Part shown: one piece after another, positions 43,067 through 45,072 of the stretch
Numbering within the stretch: position 1 is the first letter of the stretch
Layout: the number at the start of each line of letters is the position of its first letter
DNA from: DAIOHQ01 sp036744635
GTDB taxonomy: Bacteria > Planctomycetota > Phycisphaerae > Tepidisphaerales > Tepidisphaeraceae
NCBI GenBank assembly: GCA_036744635.1
Contig: DAIOHQ010000006.1
Coordinates: 1-45,072 of the forward strand
Direction of reading: 5' to 3'
DNA length: 45,072 nucleotides
Made by a program: the position numbers and the translations under genes
Notes under the pieces: generated by a model
Told to the model about the DNA's origin: nothing
The model's database searches: none
Seen by the model: the letters and a program-made list of their open reading frames with translations, nothing else

Positions 43067-43816
43067 TCAGGAATGCAGATGCGCCGGCAAGGCAATTTCC
43101 GAAAGCTCGCTGACGATCGCGTGGGCATGTGATTCGCGCACCGGGGGGTTTCCCGGCCTCACCACCAGGGCGGTGGCGCAGCCGGCGCCATGGGCGGCGT
43201 CCAGTTCCGCCTTGGTATCGCTGACACACAGAATCTCCTCCGGCGGCAGGCCCATCTCGCCGGCGATGGCTGAATAGCTTTCCGGCAGGCGCTTGGATCC
43301 CGCGCCCCCGTCGAAATATCCGTTGATCAGCGGCGTCAGGTCACCGTCGCCAGTGTGGGCGAGAAGCATCCGCTGTTCGGCCGCGCTGCTGGCAGAATAT
43401 GCCCGCACGTCGATGTTCGACTCCCGCCACCGCTGCAAACCCGGCAGAACGTCGGCATAGACCGGTGTGCGCAGATCGCCGCTGGCAAATCCTTCCTGCC
43501 ACAGCAGCTCCTGAAGCCGCCGCAGCCCAACCGTCGAAGTCCCCGACTCCATCTGCCGGTAGACTTCAACGCACAGCTTCTCGACGGACCGGCCACCCAG
43601 CTCCCCGCCGCACCAGGCAATGAAGCATCCGGCCCCGGCGTCGCGGGCAAGCTGCTCGCGGGCCTGCGCCACCGCCGGATTTTCCCAGTTGGCGCGGAGG
43701 AATCGATGCATCCGCCGCCGCGCGTACGGACCGAGCACATCGCCCGCATAGCGAATGGGCAATAGCGTCCCTTCGATGTCGAGCACAATCGCGCTGCCGG
43801 TGAATCGTATCGTCAT
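43067..43816 (-). CDS. mtnC: Enolase-phosphatase E1 of the methionine salvage pathway
   Basis: 249 residues from the ATG at 43816 (MTIRFTGSAIVLDIEGTLLPI). It is a HAD-superfamily enzyme. The nucleophile motif is DIEGT, with Glu in place of the usual second Asp, which is diagnostic of MtnC. Motif II is YSASSAAEQRMLL, the Lys is in GSKRLPESYSAIA and motif III is EILCVSDTKAELDAA. It converts 2,3-diketo-5-methylthiopentyl-1-phosphate to the acireductone in two steps. No other salvage gene is near. An in-frame start at 43939 adds 41 non-family residues and is rejected. Confidence 0.93.
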   Translation of the reverse strand: MTIRFTGSAIVLDIEGTLLPIRYAGDVLGPYARRRMHRFLRANWENPAVAQAREQLARDAGAGCFIAWCGGELGGRSVEKLCVEVYRQMESGTSTVGLRRLQELLWQEGFASGDLRTPVYADVLPGLQRWRESNIDVRAYSASSAAEQRMLLAHTGDGDLTPLINGYFDGGAGSKRLPESYSAIAGEMGLPPEEILCVSDTKAELDAAHGAGCATALVVRPGNPPVRESHAHAIVSELSEIALPAHLHS

Positions 43817-43926
43817 GCTGGCCGCCGCGCCTATATCAATGGGCGCGGCTGAACCTCCCGCGTGGGAGTGTGTACTCGGCCGCTGACGGGTAAATGACGG
43901 CAAGATTACAAATGCGCCAGACGAAC

Positions 43927-43952
43927 GCGGGCGGACCATTCGGTCCGCCCGC
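43927..43952. terminator. Strong hairpin after the parvulin gene
   Basis: A perfect 11-bp stem GCGGGCGGACC/GGTCCGCCCGC with loop ATTC lies 34 bases after the stop of the minus-strand parvulin gene. The minus strand continues without a T run, so it would be a Rho-assisted or mRNA-stabilising hairpin rather than a classical terminator. Confidence 0.6.
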
Positions 43953-43985
43953 GGCCTGTGCTAATTGCTGCGATCTGATCTTCGC

Positions 43986-44939
43986 TTACTGATTTGTCCG
44001 CGGATGCCCCGGCGGCATGTCCTGGGGAGATGGCTGGGATTGCGGCGGGCCGAAGAACCCTTCGTCCAGCTTGATATTGCCGCTCTTCTTGAGGGCGTCG
44101 ACCGTTTCCTGCATCCGGGTCGGCCCGGCCTGCTGCTTGAGCATCTCCTTCATATCCTCGAACTTCACCGCATGCGCCTGGATGATGTGCCAGCCGAATT
44201 CCGACTTCACCGGATCGCTGGTTTCACCCTCCTTCAGGGCGGCGGCGGCCTTTTCAAATTCCGGCACCATCGCCCCCTTGCCGTAAGGGTCCATCTCGCC
44301 CCCTTTCACCGCAGAGCCGCTGTCATCGGATTCCGCCTTGGCGATATCGCCGAAGTTTTCCCCGCCCTTGATGCGCTTGACGATGTCGTCCGCCTTGGCT
44401 TTGGCCTGCTCGGCGGTCAAATCCTTCTTCCCCGGCTGCGCCGGCATTTTCGAGTCGTTCGTGCGAATCAGGATGTGGCGGGCCTTGGTCATCCCCTCAA
44501 ACTGCTGCTTGTGCTCGTCATAATATTTCTGCAGCGCCGCGTCATCCATGTTGTTCTGCATGTCGGTGACCAGCGCCTGCGCGAGCACTTCTTCGCGCAT
44601 CAGGTCGAGTTGGCGCTTGACCTTCGGCGAATCCTGCAGGCCGCGCTTCTTGGCTTCCGCCGCCAGCAGCTTCATCTGGGCAAGCTGCTCCGCCGCCCGC
44701 CGCTTAACCTGCGCCGGCGCCGTGGCGTACCGCGCATCCAGATCGGACAGGAATTCGTCAAACTGCTTGGCCGTCATCTTCTCATCCCCCACCGCAAACA
44801 CGATCTTGTCCGGATCGGCGGAAGGCGCGGTGGTGACGGCGGCGACAACCGGTTGCGTCGCGGGCTTGTCGTCGGCGTAAACGAAGGTTCCCGCCGATGC
44901 CGCCACCAGCAGCGCGATGCCCATGGAATACTTGGTCAA
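43986..44939 (-). CDS. Periplasmic parvulin-type peptidyl-prolyl isomerase
   Basis: 317 residues. The first codon is TTG at 44939, chosen because GAGGAG lies just upstream; an ATG five codons later is the alternative. A signal peptide (MTKYSMGIALLVAASAGTFVYA) precedes an N-terminal helical SurA/PrsA-like domain with many charged helices. The rotamase domain runs from KARHILIRTND to FGWHIIQAH with GENFGDIAKAESDDSGS and GGEMDPYGKGAMVPEFEKAA between. A Pro/Gln-rich tail ends PSPQDMPPGHPR. It should help fold exported proteins in the periplasm. The 130 bases between it and the right window edge hold nothing that I can support. Confidence 0.92.
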   Translation of the reverse strand: MTKYSMGIALLVAASAGTFVYADDKPATQPVVAAVTTAPSADPDKIVFAVGDEKMTAKQFDEFLSDLDARYATAPAQVKRRAAEQLAQMKLLAAEAKKRGLQDSPKVKRQLDLMREEVLAQALVTDMQNNMDDAALQKYYDEHKQQFEGMTKARHILIRTNDSKMPAQPGKKDLTAEQAKAKADDIVKRIKGGENFGDIAKAESDDSGSAVKGGEMDPYGKGAMVPEFEKAAAALKEGETSDPVKSEFGWHIIQAHAVKFEDMKEMLKQQAGPTRMQETVDALKKSGNIKLDEGFFGPPQSQPSPQDMPPGHPRTNQ

Positions 44940-45072
44940 TTCAGCTCCTCGTAAAATAGTTGTGCCACTCTAATGGGGATCGCCACTTCGGGCAAGCCAG
45001 AGACAAATCCAGCACGCGGAGTTCCCTCCGGCAACCATAAACGCATGACTGATCCGAGACAATAACTGCATC

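Noticed and set aside
1..45072. CRISPR array, transposase, integrase, phage or toxin-antitoxin genes
   Set aside because: No regularly spaced direct repeats and no such protein motifs were seen in any plausible frame. The repeats present are palindromic and irregular.

Overview
The window reads as a piece of a GC-rich chromosome from a free-living, flagellated, aerobically respiring bacterium, most likely a planctomycete (Phycisphaerae-like). This is inferred from gene content: a cytochrome c oxidase operon led by a very large multiheme cytochrome, several Gfo/Idh/MocA oxidoreductases, a large secreted glycoside hydrolase and a pseudopilin. No rRNA or marker gene is present to prove it. Two runs of exactly ten N (3830-3839, 25904-25913) show that this is a scaffolded draft assembly.

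Layout. 1-2291 (minus strand): the start of an enoyl-CoA hydratase cut by the window edge, an FAD-dependent oxidoreductase and a DUF1444 protein. 2468-18899 (plus strand): a terminal-oxidase operon. It holds a giant membrane-anchored octaheme cytochrome ending in a cupredoxin domain (interrupted by the first N gap), a secreted cupredoxin, oxidase subunits II and I, heme A synthase, heme O synthase, a cupredoxin lipoprotein, subunits III and IV, and an ABC ATPase. 18946-19278 is an ArsR-type repressor facing the operon. 19616-19686 is tRNA-Ala(CGC) with its own promoter and terminator.

19795-28443 is a sugar/uronate-type region: one Gfo/Idh/MocA gene, a decayed pair (N-truncated Gfo gene and frameshifted heparinase-like gene), then an operon of two ABC permeases, a solute-binding protein and another Gfo/Idh/MocA oxidoreductase. 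28499-34103 (minus strand) is a flagellar operon: flhA, a 38-residue membrane peptide, flhF, flhG, an 81-residue membrane protein and fliA. 34365-36009 holds an amidohydrolase and a STAS-domain protein. 36091-36172 is tRNA-Leu(GAG). 36549-44939 (minus strand) holds a GH-A-like glycoside hydrolase, a GspG-like pseudopilin, a DegT aminotransferase, a GT87-like membrane glycosyltransferase, enolase-phosphatase MtnC and a periplasmic parvulin.

The strongest candidate for an undescribed system is the oxidase operon. It encodes three related cupredoxin domains with the same amicyanin-like copper motif, one of them fused to an eight-heme cytochrome. Oxidase subunits I, II and III all carry extra segments predicted to lie on the periplasmic side, where such donors would dock. 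A second theme is the number of unrelated palindromic repeats in non-coding gaps (9379, 13481, 16578, 29653, 36271), plus one inside a gene (22187).
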